From NCBI GenBank assembly GCA_019055375.1, contig JAHQIW010000783.1:79801-143800 (forward strand): a stretch of 64,000 bases of DNA. Direction: 5' to 3'. Below, one piece after another: positions 32,836 through 46,290 of this stretch. Origin of the DNA: Parelaphostrongylus tenuis. Taxonomy: Eukaryota; Nematoda; Chromadorea; Rhabditida; Metastrongylidae. The notes under the pieces were generated by a model that did no database searches, was not told where the DNA came from, and saw only the letters and a program-made list of their open reading frames with translations. The translations under genes were made by a program, and so were the position numbers. The first letter of the stretch is position 1; every line of letters begins with the position of its first letter.

Positions 32836-32940
32836 CTCAAATTTGGTGCTGTTGGAGAACGGGTATTCTCTTGAATACGTCGGACGCGCTGTGTGATTGG
32901 ACGTATCAAATTGAATTTCGAAGACGAAGGAGGGATGAAA

Positions 32941-35900
32941 ATGAATCTATCGGATAGGCAACGGGAAGAAATGTGAGTGCTGAGTAGTTGTGCTTTGGTA
33001 ATGCTGCAGCGGTACTCATCGAGCGTAATTGTTTGCCTGTGAAAAGTGTACAGTTTTTCTTCTTTGATTACAAATCTCAGATGTTATCCCCTACAAAACT
33101 GCAGAGAACTCAAGCATCTCAGGTAACCGATATTCTCGTAGTTTGCTTACAACTAGAAGGTAAAAGGATTTAGATAGTAAGAGAACAAAATGTGATACGT
33201 TGTCGGTTCGGCTGCTCTGAGCAGTAATTATTGATGCCATCCGTCCCTGCAAAGGGGCGCTTGCCGCTTTTGTGTTTACTCAGAGAGCATTGATTGCCTT
33301 GTATCCAACGGTGGGGCTTCGAAAGAGCTCCTCGCTCAATGAGTTTATGTGTGGGGATTTACGATATCAGGAACGACACCCATTGGTTCACCGGATATAG
33401 CTTGAGTGCTGTAGGGAAGTTTGAATATAATAAGCAAAATAGCGTGGTCTAGCATGTTGAAGTTCTGTTTTACATTCAGATGAGAGCTTACAAACTTAGC
33501 TTACAAATATTCGAATAGCGCGGCGCCATTTGGGATGATTAGAATACTCCTTTGAAAGTTATGAAGAATTTTGGAAAGCAAATATGCTGTTCGAAATGCC
33601 TTCTTCAGCTTAGGAAGCTCCTTCATGATAAAGTAATGCCGGAGAAATTCAGGATGACGTTCAAACATGGCCTCTTTTGCTTTTAATCAAGTTTTTGGTC
33701 TACTGAAATGAAGTTAATTTTCTTACGTTGCCTATAGAAATATATAGGAAAGTCAGCATGGTCTTTTTTCCTGTCTTTTGCCATGATTAAAAATGGTTAT
33801 TAAATTCTAGTTGGTGTACAGGTAGTGCTTCTGAGCATTGTCTGTAAGGAAAAAAATACGTGGTAGCGTGGAAAGATTAAAATAAGGAAAGATTGCTGCT
33901 GCGAAGTATTCCCAGATGTGAGATTTTGACTAAGATTTGCGTGACACCTCTGAGATTTCATGGACCAATCTTCTTGCTTCTTCTTCATGTGATGTTGATA
34001 TACACTGATACATGCCAAATATCTATGCTTAAGGCAAGCCATGAGGTCATGAAGCAAGTTTTAGCATATAGAGAGACATGATAAGGCGAACAGTAGTCAA
34101 TATACGAAGTATCTTGTAATTTGATTTGATATTTAACCCTTAGTTTGAGGAGCTTGTAGCTAATTGCTACCGTTGTGGTTTTTTCTCTCCTTTTCGAAGA
34201 CATATTCCTTCTCGTTGGCGATGAAGTCGTGAGCATTGGGGAGGAAATGGAGAGTAATCCGATCAGTCGCCCGATTGACAACGTCAATCGCAAGGCGAGG
34301 AGAGTTTATGGAGCAACATCACATGCATATACAGGAAAAACCATCGATATCATCTTTGAACGTGGAGAATGTAGAACTGATGACAAGCGATCGCTTTATT
34401 CGATTGAGTTAACCTTTTTTTTGGATATTTCGGAGTGATTATTCAAATGTGGAGTCGTATACAATGAAGGAAAAAAAGATTCGAGAGGTCTTTAATATAC
34501 GTCAGCGTGGTGCCTCATCGATTTTAGTAATGCACAGCGGAGCAGTTCTCATTATCCGCCTCTAATCAGTTGGGAAATGTAGGTCTTGTTTTGAATGAAT
34601 TGTGATTACAATTTGACGTGTGTCTCTCTCTGTCGGCTTGGTTGGGGTAGTTGTTGCTCTTCGTTCAACTGAATTTGATTACACGGCGCATAAGAAAAGC
34701 ATAGAGATAGCGCAGTGCAGTTTGAGAGAGAAAACAATTGTGGAGCTGCCAGCGGCTGCTCAGTGAAATTATAATATGACAAGGGCAATGAAGAGCAATG
34801 CCTGGAATCGATCAGCATTGGTTATGGCACGCCGCAAGTCATGGAAACTCTAGTTGCTCCCTACGGTGTTCAAAAAGTTCTCCTCACCAGATTTTTCCCT
34901 GGTGGTTAGATCCCATTCTGAATAAAGCAGCATCTCGGAGCTAGGAATCATGTGTATTGATGAGAAATTGCCCTGCAAAACTCGATTTCTATGGAAGTTG
35001 AACCCGAACCCAGTCTTAACCTTTCCAGGGACGCATACAAGCCACTGGAAGTTGGATAATACAGTTGACATCATGCCTTTGCTGAAAAAGTGTTTAAATA
35101 AAGAATTCTGATCGATCAAATTTTGTCTGATTTAGTTCTACTACCAGCTAACTCAATAGCAATAATGTTTAGCCTGATTTGGTGCAATAAAGTTACCATT
35201 GATATCTGAATCTATTAATCGACCGTAGTATTAAGATTTTGCAGAAACCGTGCAGTTGCCGATTATCTCCAGAACTGTGGTTATTTGGAATCGTTACAGA
35301 TTTTCAAACAGGAAGCTAGCTTGGTAAGATTTTTTTTAGTTGCTTAGATTTAGCTGCATGCTTATGACAGCAGCTTTTATAATGTTGACATCATGAACAA
35401 GAAATTTTTTGAAGACTATTTTAATCCATTTTTGTTTTCTTGTGCTAAATTCGGCAAAGTTTGTGCTGAAATTTTGCTATATCTGCCATTGCAGAGTGAA
35501 AATGACCATAAAACAATGAGTGGAATGCTTGAAAAGAAGTGGACATCTGTACTACGACTACAGAAGAAGGTTGGTTTTCTCCACATATGAATGGGAATTG
35601 TTGAGTCAAATAATTCACCTTACTAAAATTTTCCCTTCTGTCAATTAAGTGTCGTTCGAAGCGTGAAAGGTCCTATTTAGTCTTATAGTTGTGATATTTT
35701 GAACTGTAAGAATTAGGTATTTGATGTCAAAGTCATAGAAAAGGATTCAAATCTGCAGGTCATAGAATTTTCATTTTCTATCCTCGCACGACCCATTATC
35801 ACAATTTACTGTGCGCATTCTAGCACTTCTTTTGTTCGATTCATTTCCTCGCATGCGTCCTCCTCCAAGATCTTCGAACATTTCACGTGTTGCTTCGGAT

Positions 35901-38900
35901 GGTGCTTGAGGATTTTTCTGTAATTTCGGAGGTAGCCGAGCAAAGACGTCCCTTGAAGCGCTCGTTGACTGATCGCAAAAGAGTACTGTGAGAGGAGATC
36001 CAACCAGCGCCTTACTTATCACCTTGCTTCCTCGTATACTGCACCACTAGCGACTGCAGTATCACATCCGAAAGTCACCATATGGAGTAGAACCTTGATA
36101 AACTACTAAATAAGTAATCTATGTTAAGTTCATAGTTTTGTTTTTATGGTAAACATGAGAGGTGTTTATACCTACTTTTGAATCAATAAAACATCTACCC
36201 ATCTATTTCACGTTTAATTCAGGTAAATGACTTGGAAGCAAAGTTAGCAGAAGCGGAGAAAGAAATCAGTCACGGTGCGCCATCAAGGTTGGTGACATCA
36301 CAGTTTTTGTCCTTATTTTCTAAACTGTTTGGGTTTTTTCATGTTTACAAGATGTCTTACTAGTTCGTTCCATAGGTTTTGGCACTAGAGCATTAAGGAC
36401 CAAATTTATTAGTAAGAAGAAGTCAAAATTGCATTATTTTGATATCATTCAATTGCTCATTTTCCTGCGAACTTTTTCGTATACAACTTACCCATACTTG
36501 CTTTAAGATGGAGTTGTCGTGGGAACAAGGTCGCCCGTTATTCATACGCGAATGACGCGTAAGTCAAAACGCTAGTGAATGCCGCGCAAGATTAGTAGAC
36601 CTTGAGGCGCTGATACGGTTACAGAAAGGACGGCTAGGAAGTAGTTCGCGAAGTTCAAAGTCCAAGGGAACTGTCTGGAGAATCAGACGCGCTCGGATCG
36701 TGCACAAGAACCTCTATAATCTCCCGCGCCGCTTCCTCCACACGTCATTCATGCTTGAGTAGCAAACAAGCATGTTCTCCATATAGCTCCATTTTGGAGC
36801 AAGTGTAGGGAAGTTCTATCTCAATCTCAACAGACTTCATGATATGCATGGCACAGCAATGATTTCCTGGCATATTGAATTATTTTTCGCTATATTTTCG
36901 ATCTGCATTAAGTGTACGTGCTTTAGAGAGAAGCGACAACCTTCAGAATGGATTCCACGTCCTCCAGAACGACACTCACTCACTGGACACCGAGCACCAA
37001 TCACTCGTGTGATTTTTCATCCCGTTTGGAGCGTTATGGCAAGTTGTAGTGAGGATTCCACTATCAAGGCATGTTTTGAAATATTCCCATCTTTTATTTG
37101 GATCTTTTTCGGAATCCTGCTTCATTATAGGTACTGTTCTATTATGGCGGCGCCATTTGGGTCCTTCGGCAAAAGCGTATTCTTCCCTGTTATTTGTCTT
37201 TGCTGTGACGAATGTGTGATTATTTGATAGCTTAATTCAAGTGAATTTTAAAGGTATATCCTATTTCTCATATAGCTTGTTTTTAACGTCGTACCGGTCA
37301 AAATGAGATTTTGTTTGACTTTTGAAGATTTCTCGCCTGATAGAAGTTTTTCAATAGCAAAATTTTAGCTATTGAATAGAGCAAATCTTTCTGATTAAGA
37401 AAATGTGTTTGCTTTTTGAAAAGATCTAGAGCTCTGCAATTTGCATCCCAGCCGACTAGATGTGCTCAGTGAGTGTGAAAACCAATATTTTTTCAGTCGT
37501 TACAGAGCTCGAAGAAGTCCTTTCCGAAAGCCAAAAATACCGTTATAATCGGAAAGATTTTGTCTATCTAACGATTGAAAGTTCATCCCAACCAGACTTT
37601 TATTCAGAGAGAAATTTTCGAATGAGATACGGAATCTTATTTTGACTGGTACGGCGTAAAAAATAAGCTCTTTGAGAAATTTAACATGCCATTGTAATTC
37701 ACTTGATTTGAGCTATCGATAAACTACAGAAACGTTTTGCAAAAGCAAAAAATACATTTTTACCGAAGGCCTCAAAAGGCGCCGCTTTTTTTATACATTC
37801 GTTTCTAGAATCTTACGGCATGTTCAAACTTCGTATTATACTATAAAAATCAGATAATGCTGTTGTCAAATTTCACTATACTTACTATCTGAACGTATAA
37901 GTCAAAATCTTGGGCTTAAGCCTAAGCCCATATGTGGCAAGATTCTATAAAAGATCCTTTATTTTCTTAATCATTCGCTTACAGAAGTTTGGTTTAAATT
38001 CCTCGTGCAATCAAAACCTGACATACCACGGCTCATGAGGTCGAAATGTATCAATGTTTTGCAAATATGGAGGGTCTTCGCTTGACGGGTGGATGTTGCT
38101 TCAATAGTATAGGAACTTTGATGTCCATCATATTTTGTTGAAGAGTTTGTGCATCCTTGTAAGGCTTGATTTTTTCATAAGTGTGATATATCATTATATG
38201 TTGATAGACTGGCTTAGACTTCCAGTTTGAGAAATACTTTAGAAAGTACTAAGTTAACCCTTTGCGGATTGTGATGGTCATTTTGGCTCAAATTTTCAGA
38301 GTTCTTTTTTCGCTTACAGACTACATCTAAACTTCAAGTAATCGTTCAAAAATTTGGAAATCTTGAGGATTTTGGCATTTTGCTGAATTTTCAAAAAGAC
38401 CTATGTGGTATCCTTTAGCATCATAAATAAGATCATGTTTAATTCTCGGTTTGCCTTATCTGCTCACCTAAAGTCTGTGAATCGCTTTTCATTAGACTAC
38501 ACTAAGGTCACTCCATAGCCCAAACCTCGGTGAATTTGATGCTCAAATTGATTCTCGAAAAGGTTTTCATAGCGCAGTATGGGAGCGGAAATAAAATTAC
38601 GTTTTAATTCTTGGAGTTTTCTTTGCAACTAGGAGTTATATATGCACAAAAAGTATACCATCTTGTAGAAAAGTCATGCTCTATTTGAATGATGCAAAGA
38701 ACCTAGAGTATATCCGCCAAACAAAGAAGAAAATCTTTGTTGAAGAACGAAAATCGCGTTTCCCTGGCGATATCGATTACACTACCGTCCACAAAGGATT
38801 AAATCGATGTTTATCGTATTACCTCATTGAACGCTCTTGAAGTCATGTTGTTAACGTTTATGGAATCTTGTAATGTAGCTACTCCTATGATATCGAAGAT

Positions 38901-41900
38901 TTGCTATACTTTCTCTTGAAGGAGGTCTCAAGTTTATTGGGAGGAGCAGGACACTTTTTTGTACTTTTGCTCGCCCAATGCTGCTTGATTCTATTCCATC
39001 GGGACTTCTATTGTCCGTATAGACAGCTGAGTACTTCCTGTCTATGAACGCAGTTCAAAGAGTGAAGAATAGATAGTCTCTTTGAAGAATTTATTCAGAT
39101 ATGGGACTACGAGACTGGTGAGTTTGAGCGTTCATTGAAGGGTCACACGGATGCTGTTCAAGATATAGCCTTTGACAAGACTGGAAAGCTACTTGGTGAG
39201 TACGTGTTTTGTAAGAAAAAATGTTTCTTATCCGTACGTTGTTATTTACAAACGTTTTGTAAAGTTGAAACTGTACAAATTGTTAGCTTTTTAGTGAAAG
39301 CTTCAATAACAAATACGTCCTGTTGTCGTGTTTCAAAAGATTTCACCGTTATTGAATTCCGGTTTTCTAAAATTGAACTTTTGCAATCAACTGAGTAGTA
39401 TTGTAGGGAATATAACTCATGAGGGCGGTTGGAATATTACTGTCAAAATAAGCTATCTCTGCTATCGAACTAATCATCCGAGCATGATTTGTTCATGTGA
39501 ACTTACTTTACATTTGACTATTCGAAGGAGCGACCTTCACTAAACATCGGCATAAATAAGGAAAGATATCATACATAATGTCCTTTTCATCAAGTAGAGC
39601 TTGCGTGAAGTTGATACATCTCCTTTAGAAATCGATGGCTAACATTTGGGCAATTTTGCCTTCGTCAAAACTCAGACGACCATGACATGTCGTGTTTTCT
39701 ATTTGCCTCATATATAGTGAAAATTTAAGCAGAGTCGATTTGATAGTCTGGTTTTTGTACGGGGCCCAAAGCTAAATTACTCATATGAGAGAGGTCGCTA
39801 GTGAAACGTTAGCCATCAATTTTGAAGAAAGAAGTGGCAGCTTCACGCAAATTTTGTTTGAAGAAAAGGGCAGGTCTTGATATATTTTCATTTGATTTTA
39901 TAAAGAAAATGGGCATTGGTCAGCACAAAAGATTTGATGAAGGGTTGTTTGATCTAATTGGTTAGATTCCTTCTTTGATTTTGTGGTGTTTCCAGTGTCT
40001 TGCTCTGCTGATATGTCGATTAAAGTGTGGGAATTTGGCGGCTCGTTTGCGTGCATCAAAACGTTGAAAGGTCATGATCACAACATTTCGTCAGTTTCTT
40101 TCTTACCGTCAGGCGATGGTATTTTATCTGCAAGCAGAGATCACACAATCAAGTTGTGGGAGGTTAGAACTTTAGTTTTCGATAATGAGTGTGTCTATTA
40201 TTTAATGTGACGAATAAGGCATCCAGGGATATAGAACTTTTAGAGTTAGTGATTACAACGATTGGCACTTGTTCCAGTAATGCACTTTTTTAAATATTTT
40301 AATTCCATCAAAATGGCTGATATTATTTTAGTTGGCGACATATTCTAACACTGATAGTTCCAGGTAGCTTCTGGATATTGTGTGCATACTTTCCGTGGAC
40401 ATTCTGAATGGGTGCGAATGGTGCGCGTCTCTCATGACGGTCTACTTTTTGCGTCCGCCAGTAATGATCAGGTACCGTCTTTTTATTTTCTAAGATCAAG
40501 TCGAAGGAGGTAGGAGGGGGCAGCTATGACCCTATGACCGAGTGGATACTGACCCAGGGCGTCAGAAAAGGGCACTGTTCGGCCCCTCTCCATTACTCTC
40601 TTTCAACGAACACCTTAGTTCATGTTCTTACGTTATTATAGTGAAGGCCATCTTGTCCAGCACTCTGCACCATTCATGAGAAAAACAGGATTCCCAAGTA
40701 TCACGCGAACCAACCCATGAAATATTTGAAATTCTGTGGATTGGGATCTGCACAATCATATGCGATTATGCATCGTGTAAAAGGAGATATTCGATTGATA
40801 TCGTTAGCTCGGATTGAAATTGATAGTCTGCACTTATGGAAAAAAGTTGAACATCTGTCATACCCGGAGACCCGGATGTCTGCGTTCCAAAGAGTAGTAA
40901 GGACTCCAGAAAGAGTGCTAAAAACTCTTTATCAAAGTGATATCTTGCTAGATGGTCAAGGTTTTCTCCTAGGTACATGCGTATGTACGACAAGCATATG
41001 ATTTAGAAGTATCATTTATTTGTAGTGAACCTTGCTTATTCAAACTAATACTGTAAAAGGAACACCTCGGCATACTAATTGTATATTTACATCTGGACGT
41101 TTTTGATTCTAAAGCTGTCTTTTACTAGTATCCAAAATTATTATCAATGTCTATGGAAAGTTTCAAAAAAGGACTCAAATTAACGAAATACCTCTGGTTC
41201 TCTAATAGGATTACCGTACGTTATCAGATGTGGATCAGACGAAATTTTTGAGGTTTTTCTCTATCATGAAACTATTAAGAAGTTTTCAGTCAGTGATGGT
41301 GTGGTCCTGCAGTCAAAGAGTGTAAAAGCAACTCTCCGTGAACATGAACATGTTGTTGAGTGCATCGAATGGGCCCCAGACACAGCACTCGCACCCATCA
41401 GGACAGAAGGTTAGTTCATTTATTGCATCGTTTCAGCCTTTGAAGAATGTCAAATTTGTATCCTCAGTGGGACTGTAGTTTTTTCTTTGAAGGTAGAGGT
41501 AATTTGATTCTCATGGGCTACACGGAAACCGCGAATGTTCATTCATTATAAGAAATGACGGTATTTGAAAGTGTATTCGTAAAATGTTTGGTGATTTTTT
41601 TTACTTCATACAACGTCGTCTACCAATGCATTAACGTTTATCACGCTCTTAGTTCTCATTCATTAATACCAGCACGTTCTATTTCTTTTGATAGTCTGCC
41701 TTTTTTGTATAGTTAGTTAATATTCAGTTTTGCAGCGGGCCATAGAGCAAATGGCGACTTAGGTGCAGGTCCGACACACGTTGTCGTAAGTGGATCAAGA
41801 GACAAAACAATCAAGGTCAGTAAATTTAGATATGTGTTTTTTTTCTTAAGGTTGTTCTTGATATTCTCACCAGTTTCCCTAAAGTTTCCGTAATGTTAAA

Positions 41901-43630
41901 CTGAATCATTGCTGTCATCGTTACTATCGTCATCGTGGTGCGATATCGTTTGCACGCCTTCATCTTTCGCGTGGGTGCTGTAACGTTTTGTAAATGTGGA
42001 TTTGACTGCTACTTGGGATTTTATTTATGGATATCGTTCAATACTGTTAGCGAAAACCCTTCTTCAAGATAGCCATACCATCGTGGATTAGAACGAGTAA
42101 GCTGGATCCGGATCATCCTGATACCGATTCCTCGGTATTAGGTAGACCTAGTGGTGAGCGGGGGGGGAGGGGGGGAGGATGAGCGGGTTGACAGATTGAG
42201 TTGAAATTTCGATAGCAATATTTAAAACTGATCCTTTCGCTTTTCATTCGTCATGTAGTTCTTACCCAACTGAAAAAGATGAGCTTCAAATGACATAAGC
42301 AGAACTTGTAGAATTTCTTGAGAATTACATGAGCTTAGAGTTTTCACTTTTACATCATCTGATTTTATCATTGCATTAGATTATTCAAATTACTGCATTT
42401 TTTTCCATTTTGATGTTTTCTCAAGCTAGGCCTGTTTCATGGTAATATATTCATAAAACAACAATTGTTTCATGTGATTTCGACTTAATCGGAGCGCACG
42501 CGTTATAAGTCAAAACTTACTAGGGTAATTGGACGGTCCGTCTTCAAGGACTGCTAATAGGGACTTCCTCAGGCTGTTATCACAGACCAGTCGCCGGCCC
42601 TTGTGGTTCAGAGGGAGAATACAACTTCCGTGTAGTAGCTACCAAGACGGCGATTATTTCTGATACGGTTTACTCTTAACTGGGCTTTCCAAGTGGAAAC
42701 GTTGGACTCCTGCTCAGCTTGGGTGGCCCTGGGAGGGTTGAAAGGTATAACATCCGCTGTACTTCACAGTCCGGCATCAGGAACACCTCCCAGCCGCGGT
42801 GAGGCGGTGAACCATTTGGGAGGATAGGTCAGCAATAGCAGGAGTAAAGAACACCTTACTCCTTATGCGCATTTCTTAAACGCCTTAATGCTATGCGACG
42901 TTACTGCTTTAGAATTGAGATTAATCGATTGGAATACTCAAACTGTTTTAAGCAAAGTTCGTTGATGATGATTTCTCTTTTATTTGTCCTCCAATCGTTA
43001 TAATTGGTGACGTCATAGCTATGCGTCCTGTATCGAAAATCTTCAGGTTTGGGATGCGTTAACGGGTACGGTGATGTTCTCGTTGATCGGGCACGACAAT
43101 TGGGTTCGCGGTTTGCGTTTCCATCCTCGCGGCAAATTCCTCGTTTCCGTTGCCGACGATAAAACGTTACGAGTGTGGGATGTAGCACAAAGACGCTGTG
43201 CCAAAACGATTGATGCTCATCAACACTTTGTTACCAGTGTCGGTGAGTGGTGGATTCTTTGTAATTCCTTGATTATGTTTACGTAGAATAATGAAACTTT
43301 GTCAACGAAACGATACGACATTGCACTCCGTGCTTCTATGGTGTTCTGATTAGTTTTCATCATGAAGAAAAGATATTCAGAAAAACTACGTGTCAGGCAA
43401 AAATCTACAGGAGCTATGCATGACTATCTGCAAAACGCTGCAAAATTTCTTTTCCAAATCTTGATTTTATTGGTTTGCGTAGAAGTAAACATTTTTGCCT
43501 CCATAGATGTGGTTTATGTAGATACACGTCTCATCTTGTTGATTGTTTACTTTTAGACTTCCATGCCACTGCGCCGTTCGTAATCACTTGCAGCGTGGAT
43601 ATGACGTGCAAAATATGGGAATGCCGATGA
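32941..43630 (+). CDS. lis-1: LIS1 / PAFAH1B1 orthologue, dynein regulator (12 exons)
   Basis: LIS1 binds dynein and its partners to control microtubule-based transport, nuclear and spindle positioning. Exons: 32941-32972, 35245-35323, 35495-35569, 36223-36287, 36927-37068, 39099-39195, 39996-40162, 40364-40471, 41290-41409, 41736-41815, 43047-43242, 43557-43630. The product is about 411 residues (human 410). It has an N-terminal LisH domain ([20 protein letters not shown]), a coiled-coil near residues 62-83, then seven WD40 repeats ending in VWD...KIWECR and a stop. The ATG at 32,941 gives [11 protein letters not shown], matching the family start; an in-frame ATG at 32,935 is the alternative. 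Intron 5 uses a GC donor (37,069). Exon 9 lacks one base near 41,305-41,307 in WD repeat 5, which would cause a stop at 41,323. Intron 10 holds repeat E. Confidence 0.93.
34175..34438 (+). other. open frame inside lis-1 intron 1, not supported as a gene
   Basis: An 87-codon frame with no recognised domain lies in the 2.3-kb first intron. No splice evidence links it to lis-1. Confidence 0.15.
38270..38830 (+). repeat. dispersed repeat R1, copy 2 (lis-1 intron 5)
   Basis: It matches 300-870 in order, for example 'ttctttgcaactaggagtta' and 'gttgaagaacgaaaat'. The frame present in copy 1 is broken here by several indels. Confidence 0.6.
42530..42830 (+). repeat. dispersed repeat E, copy 2 (lis-1 intron 10)
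   Basis: Counterpart of 32,085-32,430, with 'cgccggcccttgtggttcag', 'ctgctcagcttgggtggccc' and 'gaaccatttgggagg'. Confidence 0.65.
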
Positions 43631-44940
43631 GATATGTCTCGTCACTTATGAGCTTTTGATTAAGAGAATATCAGCTTCGCTTACCGTGACTATCACAATG
43701 CTCCCAATCAAAGTACGGCTATGTTGAGATATGTTTTCAATACACTCGCATGATTCACATTAATAAGAAAAACACCTAACTAGGATGAGCCAGCACGCAT
43801 ATCAGCGTAATCATGTTATTACGCTTCACTGTTATCCGTGTCTCACCTAAATGTGGCCCCAGTAAGGTTGCGTGGTGAAGACCAAAATTCACCGGCTTTT
43901 GTGTAACTTTATATCTTTGTCTATGTTTCCATCCTTCTGTCATACTATCTACTCACCTTCAAAATAACATATTTTCTTATGGTACCGCTGTAAATGTGTT
44001 ATTACTGTATGTTGTAGTGTTTTCGTAATTTTATGGTGTGCTTTCGGTTGCGCGCACAATACCCTGTCAATTTTTCTCCGAAGCTTTTAAGCCCATTCAC
44101 GACTTATCGACAGACGTCTTAACTTCTCTAGTTTACAAAATTTCGTACTTATGCGCGTGACATGATTATTTCAAGATTTCCTTGAGCGTTCCATTACTTG
44201 AAGATTTCTATAAATAATGAGTACGTTAATAATACCACAAAGAAAAACGTTGATTGTTGAACGACTGTAAACACCTACTCCAAATAGTCGTGCTGGTTCC
44301 TTCAGATTAGTTAAGCTTTCGAAAAATTCATCCAATTTGCTTCTTTTCCGTCTGACATCTAGGTGCCTGATGTATTTGGCGCAGATCGTTTGCTATAAAA
44401 AACATGCTGTATGGATAAATCACACGCGCAGTATTTCATTTCTGGACTTTCTCCATCCTTCTTTCCTAGTAATTTAGTTCATCGTCGTGCCAATAAAGTT
44501 GTGGTGTCGCCTGTAACATTTCAATTTTGCGTGGGTTTCCCTTGGATTTAGATTTACCAGCATCAATGGTTGTGTAGGGTAGGTTTCGGCAACTGAATGC
44601 ATAAGTCAGATTTACCGTGATCAGTCCGTATATCATCCGGTTTCTCTTGTTCACGTATGGCGTACTAGAACAGACTGATTGTTTGTCTGCGAAATTTTAT
44701 TACAGTTGCTCGATTAACGTAGTTTTTTATTGATAGCGATTTTAGTTTGTCCGCTCGATAAAGCTTTCTCTTTTGTTCTTGTTTTGTGTGGAGATATATT
44801 AAGAAACATTGCCAAAGTTTAGTAGGCAGTGGGAAACCAATATTCAGATTTTGTTGTGGAGTAGACGACAGTGCTGGTAATAGGCTAATATCTTCTGATA
44901 AATATTTATGGCTTTACTGGCACAGTCACAATCACTAAAG
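43631..44940. other. lis-1 3' flank, no gene recognised
   Basis: It contains the presumed lis-1 3' UTR, but no canonical AATAAA close to the stop stood out. No other feature is supported. Confidence 0.35.
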
Positions 44941-44945
44941 TTCTA

Positions 44946-45159
44946 GTGAGCTTCGTCTCATTCTTTGCTTGGATATTTGAGACTAACATTTTCATAGCCC
45001 GAACAAAGAAAAGAAATTTAGATTTGAACTACATGGAAAATAACTTCGTTAAACAGTCACCGTTTTCTACAAGTCCTTCACTCAATCATATGAACCAAAT
45101 ACACGAAATTTACATGAGAGAAATATGCTTGTCTCAGGCCAAAGAATCAGCACAAGCAA
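44946..45159 (+). other. possible unassigned exon
   Basis: A 71-codon open stretch ends at a good donor ('caagcaag/gtgagtgt' at 45,159/45,160). The residues (SPSLNHMNQIHEIYMREICL) look protein-like but match no family I know, and no partner exon was found. Confidence 0.2.
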
Positions 45160-46036
45160 GGTGAGTGTGATCGCAAAACACTAAACGATTTATAATTGAA
45201 TTTCTTGGACTGACCAAATATGTCTTCTCTAATATCTGCTATTTTCCGCTACCTGTTTTTGTGAATAGAGTATTTCACGCTTGTCGTCGTGATAATGTTT
45301 TATGCTGATTCGCGTTAGTCTGCTCATTTCAGTGATGTAACCGTTCCCATACAAAATCTTCACAATCACTGAGAAGAAGTAGCAGGATGCATTGTAGGTA
45401 TTTCGACGATGTATCTCACTGAACGGTAGAATCACTTCAAACTAGTCTCAAGTGCGAGGTCGATCTCAAGTGTTACGAATCAGGATCAGGCCTCCTTGAC
45501 CTACTCCTGGAAGAATTTCTTTGTTAGGGAATGTTTTCAGTTGAGTACAAAAAGGACAGCAGGAAAGGCTTGTATGAAAAAAAAAGTAGCAGAATCATAT
45601 AATACAATTCAGTGGCGTTTGTATCAATATGTTGCGGATGTATGAGCTAATAATGAGGAGGATCTTCCCCTATAGAGTAATATATTCTTTTTGATGAATG
45701 ATTAATGTTCTATACAGTCGCCTCACCGAGAGCCTTAGCTTAGGTCTCTTCAAAGTTGCATGGAACGTTGCCCGACAAGCATTCTAGGACATTCATAAAA
45801 AGATAAGGTTCCAAGCAGCAACCGAAGTAATGCGTCAAATGTTTCAAGATTTTTGTGAAGGATGCATACGGGGAAAGGAATTTATTATTCGAACTGCTGA
45901 AGTCTGCGCTATGAGATATTATGACGGGTCGTGTAAGTAGATGTAAACTAATGACCTTTCTTGCACTTGCCTAATGAAACCTTATTATAAACATTCAATA
46001 TAGTCAGTTTCAAAGCCATTTCGAGGTTGGTACGTT

Positions 46037-46089
46037 TGTCGCTTACGTACGTTTCGGCGGGCGATTCCACCCGTCTCATCAGGACGACA
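46037..46089 (-). ncRNA. hammerhead ribozyme motif, family 2
   Basis: The minus strand has CTGATGA (rc 46,076-46,082), a 7-bp stem II with one mismatch and a 6-nt loop, and GAAA (rc 46,052-46,055). Stem III is the self-complementary ACGTACGT without a loop, and the cleavable site is GUA. Stem I (TGTCGT against GCGACA, with a G-U pair) closes it. All conserved core bases are present; the mismatch next to the core in stem I may reduce activity. A loopless palindromic stem III implies that two RNAs must pair. Confidence 0.7.
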
Positions 46090-46244
46090 TGGGCTTTTGC
46101 CCATCCCTGCTATCAAAAGATAGGCTGCGAAGAGTGTAGCTCGACTGGAAACAAAATCATGGAGACGTCAAAACCTTAATTTCACGTTGTTTCACCGTAA
46201 CGACGTTTCCTCGTCTCTACTATCAGAAGGTGAACCCGCGGAGC

Positions 46245-46290
46245 ATGTAGCTCTGATCAGGCGGCGAACCCGTTGAAATGTACGTAAACC
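46245..46290 (+). ncRNA. degenerate hammerhead motif, family 2
   Basis: CTGATCA at 46,253-46,259 (core G8 changed to C), a 5-bp stem II including two G-U pairs, and GAAA at 46,275-46,278. Stem III palindrome is damaged (TGTACGTAA). The G8 change should abolish cleavage. Confidence 0.5.

Noticed and set aside
36844..37227. 127-codon frame beginning MHGTAMISW as a separate gene
   Set aside because: Its core is lis-1 exon 5 read through both introns; the extra residues are intronic.
40717..41001. 94-codon frame in lis-1 intron 8
   Set aside because: No domain recognised, and the flanking exons join in frame without it.
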